Below are positions 61,487 to 64,000 of a stretch of DNA of 64,000 bases, piece after piece. The notes under the pieces are model-generated. The model was not told where the DNA came from. It ran no database searches and was given only the letters and a program-made list of their open reading frames with translations. Origin of the DNA: Bradyrhizobium sediminis (lineage in GTDB: Bacteria; Pseudomonadota; Alphaproteobacteria; Rhizobiales; Xanthobacteraceae); assembly GCF_018736105.1 (NCBI RefSeq), contig NZ_CP076135.1, forward strand, positions 3,098,001 to 3,162,000, written 5' to 3'. A program made the position numbers and the translations under genes. Each line of letters starts with the position of its first letter. Positions within the stretch are counted from its first letter, which is position 1.

Positions 61487-62094
61487 GTGGTTTCCTTCAG
61501 CGTGGTCGGTCCGCCCACCGGCGCCGAGAACTGCCGGTCGATTTGCGGTCCCGGCTTCGGCGGATTGCCGGAGGCAAAGCCGTCCAGCACCTTGCCGAAG
61601 CTCTCCTTGGTCAGATCCTCGTAGGTGTCCTTCCAGATCAGCACCATCGGCGCGTTGACGCAGGCGCCGAGACACTCGACCTCTTCCCAGCTGAAATTGC
61701 CGTCCTTCGACAGATGGAAGGGATCGTGGTGGATGCGGCTCTGGCACACCTCGATGATGTCGCCGGCGCCGCGCAGCCGGCACGGGGTGGTGCCGCAGAC
61801 CTGCACATGGGCCTTCTTGCCGACCGGCTGCAGCTGAAACATGGTGTAGAAGGTCGCGACTTCGAGCACGCGGATGTAGGGCATTTCGAGCAGGTCCGCG
61901 ACGGCGCGGATCGCCGCTTCCGAGACCCATCCTTCATGCTGTTCCTGGACCCGCCACAGGATCGCGATCACGGCCGAGGCCTGCCGGCCTTCCGGATATT
62001 TGGCGATCTGTTGTTTTGCCCAAGCGAGGTTCTCCGCTGTAAACGTGAAGCTCGCGGGCTGAAGTTCCTTCGGTGCAAGGCGGCGGACGGACAT
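61483..62094 (-). CDS. nuoE: NADH-quinone oxidoreductase subunit E
   Basis: NuoE carries the [2Fe-2S] cluster N1a. The 203 residues have a helical N-terminal half and a thioredoxin-like C-terminal half with ligands Cys100, Cys105 ([12 protein letters not shown]), Cys141 and Cys145 ([10 protein letters not shown]). The C-terminal tail ([18 protein letters not shown]) extends about 30 residues beyond the E. coli protein, as is usual in alphaproteobacteria. It follows the FkbM-family gene by 14 bases. Confidence 0.97.
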   Translation of the reverse strand: MSVRRLAPKELQPASFTFTAENLAWAKQQIAKYPEGRQASAVIAILWRVQEQHEGWVSEAAIRAVADLLEMPYIRVLEVATFYTMFQLQPVGKKAHVQVCGTTPCRLRGAGDIIEVCQSRIHHDPFHLSKDGNFSWEEVECLGACVNAPMVLIWKDTYEDLTKESFGKVLDGFASGNPPKPGPQIDRQFSAPVGGPTTLKETT

Positions 62095-62108
62095 GGTCTC
62101 TCAGTCTC

Positions 62109-63065
62109 TCATTGCGCGCGGCGCTTAGCGTTCAGAGCGCTGATCCGGTCGAGCCAGAAAACGCTTGCGGTGCCGAACACGTTATAGCCAACGTGGGTTG
62201 AAACCTTGATGCGATCGAGGATCGAAAGCTCGGTCACCGTCTCCATGCGACTTGAGCGGGGATCGTAGACGATCAGCTTGAGCGGCGTCTGTTCGAGGAT
62301 GTAGCGCGACACGGTATGATGCGGATCGTTGCCGTGCTCCTCGCACAGCAGCACGCTGTCGCCCTGCAACAGCCGCGTGCCGCCCTTGATGGCCTCGATC
62401 TCGACGCCCTCGACGTCGAGCTTGATCAGGAATTTTCCGCCGGCGGAAACCTTGCCGTCGTCGAGCAGGTTGTCGAGCGCGATCACCGGCACGTCCTCGC
62501 CGCCGTCAGCGGCGGCGCCGGCGATGCTGAGCGCCTCGTGCTTGGTCCCGGACAGCCGCGCGGTGCCCCGCGCCGCGCCGATCGCGCATTTCATCGCTTC
62601 GAAACGGTTGCCGTTGATCTCGGCGTTGTGCTTGAGCTTGGCGAAATTCTGCGACGACGGCTCGATCGCGATCGCCTTGTGCGAGCCGTAGGGCGCGCTC
62701 GAGATCAGCACCGACCAGTAGCCGTAATTGGCGCCGCAATCGAGCAGCGTATAATCGACATCGGCGGAATCCCGAAACAGCAGTTCGAGTTCGTTTTCAT
62801 ACGAGAACGAGCGGTTGAGCAGCTTGCTCCAGTAGCCGTCGCCATAGGGAAACGCGAAGGTCGCGTCCGCGTTGAGCCTGATGTCAATGTCGCGCTCGGG
62901 CAGCGTCCTGCGCAGCATATTGGCGCACATGTTGTAGCCGCGATGCGAAAACGACGACGCCACCTTCGAACCCGCCGACAGAGCAACCGCAGCCAGACGC
63001 TCCCACGCATTTGCGCCCTGGAGCACGCCGGTAGCCCGGTCAAACTGGATGGGCGGCATCGCCAT
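62109..63065 (-). CDS. FkbM-family methyltransferase inside the nuo operon
   Basis: This 318-residue protein has the SAM-binding motif LLDCGANYGYW (Asp109 to Gly114) followed by an acidic AIAIEPS (Glu135). The FkbM signature IKLDVEGVEIEAIKGG starts at Asp217. FkbM enzymes methylate hydroxyl groups of sugars or polyketides. Here the gene starts at ATG 63065, overlapping the nuoD stop (TGATG), with GTG 63068 as alternative, so it is coupled to complex I expression. Its target is unknown; no glycan gene is nearby. The first 90 residues precede the fold and lack recognised motifs. Confidence 0.85.
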   Translation of the reverse strand: MAMPPIQFDRATGVLQGANAWERLAAVALSAGSKVASSFSHRGYNMCANMLRRTLPERDIDIRLNADATFAFPYGDGYWSKLLNRSFSYENELELLFRDSADVDYTLLDCGANYGYWSVLISSAPYGSHKAIAIEPSSQNFAKLKHNAEINGNRFEAMKCAIGAARGTARLSGTKHEALSIAGAAADGGEDVPVIALDNLLDDGKVSAGGKFLIKLDVEGVEIEAIKGGTRLLQGDSVLLCEEHGNDPHHTVSRYILEQTPLKLIVYDPRSSRMETVTELSILDRIKVSTHVGYNVFGTASVFWLDRISALNAKRRAQ

Positions 63066-64000
63066 CACCGATCGACCTCTCCGAACACGATATCGAGCGA
63101 GCCGAGGATGGCGGAGACGTCGGCCAAGAGATGGCCCTTGCAGATGAAATCCATCGCCTGCAGATGGGCAAAACCCGGCGCGCGGATCTTGCATTTGTAG
63201 GGCTTGTTGCCGCCGTCGGCGACCAGATAGACGCCGAACTCGCCCTTCGGCGCCTCGACCGCGGCATAGACCTCGCCGGCCGGCACGTGGAAGCCCTCGG
63301 TGTAGAGCTTGAAATGGTGGATCAGCGCTTCCATCGAGCGCTTCATCTCGCCGCGGCGCGGCGGCGCGATCTTGTTGTCTTCGACCACAACCGGCCCCTG
63401 CCCGTCCGGCGCGCGCAGCTTTGCGATACACTGCTTCATGATCCGCACCGACTGGCGCATCTCTTCCATGCGGATGCAGTAGCGGTCGTAGCAATCGCCG
63501 TTCTTGCCGATCGGAATATCGAAATCCATCTCGGCGTAGCACTCATAGGGCTGCGCCTTGCGCAGATCCCAGGCCGCGCCGGAGCCGCGCACCATCACGC
63601 CGGAGAAGCCCCATTCCCAGGCCTGCTTCAGCGTCACCACGCCGATGTCGACGTTGCGCTGCTTGAAGATGCGGTTGCCGGTGAGCAGCGTCTCGAGATC
63701 GGCGACCACCTGCAGGAACGGATCGCACCAGGCGTCGATATCGTCGATCAGTTTCGGCGGCAGGTCCTGGTGCACGCCGCCGATGCGGAAATAAGCCGCA
63801 TGCATGCGGCTGCCGGAGGCGCGCTCGTAGAATACCATCAGCTTCTCGCGCTCTTCGAAGCCCCACAGCGGCGGGGTCAGCGCGCCGACGTCCATCGCCT
63901 GCGTGGTGACGTTGAGCAGATGCGACAGGATGCGGCCGATCTCGCAATACAGCACCCGGATCAGCTGTCCGCGGCGCGGCACTGATATGCCGAGCAGCTT
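63065..64000 (-). CDS. nuoD: NADH-quinone oxidoreductase subunit D, 3' part
   Basis: The frame continues past the right edge of the window (it reads [17 protein letters not shown] at the edge), so the N-terminal part is missing. About 311 C-terminal residues are visible, including [19 protein letters not shown], the helix [19 protein letters not shown], and the C-terminal [20 protein letters not shown]. NuoD is the 49-kDa subunit lining the quinone site and relates to hydrogenase large subunits, without the nickel ligands. The stop overlaps the FkbM-family start. Confidence 0.97.
   Translation of the reverse strand, partial: KLLGISVPRRGQLIRVLYCEIGRILSHLLNVTTQAMDVGALTPPLWGFEEREKLMVFYERASGSRMHAAYFRIGGVHQDLPPKLIDDIDAWCDPFLQVVADLETLLTGNRIFKQRNVDIGVVTLKQAWEWGFSGVMVRGSGAAWDLRKAQPYECYAEMDFDIPIGKNGDCYDRYCIRMEEMRQSVRIMKQCIAKLRAPDGQGPVVVEDNKIAPPRRGEMKRSMEALIHHFKLYTEGFHVPAGEVYAAVEAPKGEFGVYLVADGGNKPYKCKIRAPGFAHLQAMDFICKGHLLADVSAILGSLDIVFGEVDR

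Overview
The window looks like a chromosomal segment from an alphaproteobacterium of the Bradyrhizobium / Rhodopseudomonas group (Nitrobacteraceae). Evidence: high GC throughout; LexA operators of the alphaproteobacterial GAAC-N7-GAAC type; a gene order familiar from that family (moeA-lexA-comEC, gltX-gltA, the rpsB-to-lpxB block, then nuo); a copper operon matching the described Bradyrhizobium pcuABCDE; and interspersed repeats of a kind known from that genus. These are mostly core genes. No insertion sequence, prophage, CRISPR array, rRNA or convincing tRNA was seen.

Layout. 1-3.7 kb (+): end of a HAD hydrolase gene, a REP-like palindrome, moeA, lexA with its own SOS operator, and two small conserved unknowns. 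3.7-8.6 kb: comEC (-), a small secreted Tyr/Pro-rich protein (+), a SnoaL-like protein (-) and glnS (-). 8.7-11.6 kb (+): gltX and gltA, closed by a strong terminator. 11.7-26.7 kb (-): one long envelope/translation cluster, transcribed rpsB-tsf-pyrH-frr-uppS-cdsA-dxr-rseP-bamA-lpxD-fabZ-lpxA-lpxI-lpxB. It joins translation factors, isoprenoid and phospholipid precursors, outer-membrane assembly and lipid A synthesis. 26.8-34.6 kb (-): proS, lolC, lolD, a small membrane protein, a 32-residue SOS-controlled membrane protein, and dnaE1.

34.8-45.8 kb is a copper locus. On the minus strand a pcuABCDE-like operon (DUF2946 protein, TonB receptor, PCuAC chaperone, YcnI-like protein, CopC-CopD fusion) lies beside a second TonB receptor, which carries the CxxxM and HxM copper ligands of OprC, and a second DUF2946-like protein. 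On the plus strand follow a third DUF2946-like protein, a SCO-type copper chaperone, a small membrane protein and a TauE/DsbD_2-type protein with an HCxxMC motif. Together they suggest copper capture at the outer membrane and delivery to respiratory oxidases.

46.0-47.7 kb: a candidate structured RNA with a strong terminator, a globin, two small membrane proteins and methylmalonyl-CoA epimerase. 47.8-64 kb (-): the complex I operon, entering from beyond the right edge at nuoD and running to nuoN, birA and ribonuclease J. It contains two genes that are not complex I subunits: an FkbM-family methyltransferase between nuoD and nuoE, and a 71-residue membrane protein between nuoE and nuoF.

Most interesting points: (1) the 32-residue membrane protein, whose sigma70-like promoter is covered by two consecutive LexA boxes and which lies upstream of dnaE1; (2) the expanded copper locus with an OprC-like receptor and three DUF2946-type proteins; (3) the non-subunit genes inside nuo; (4) the structured RNA or attenuator before the globin gene.
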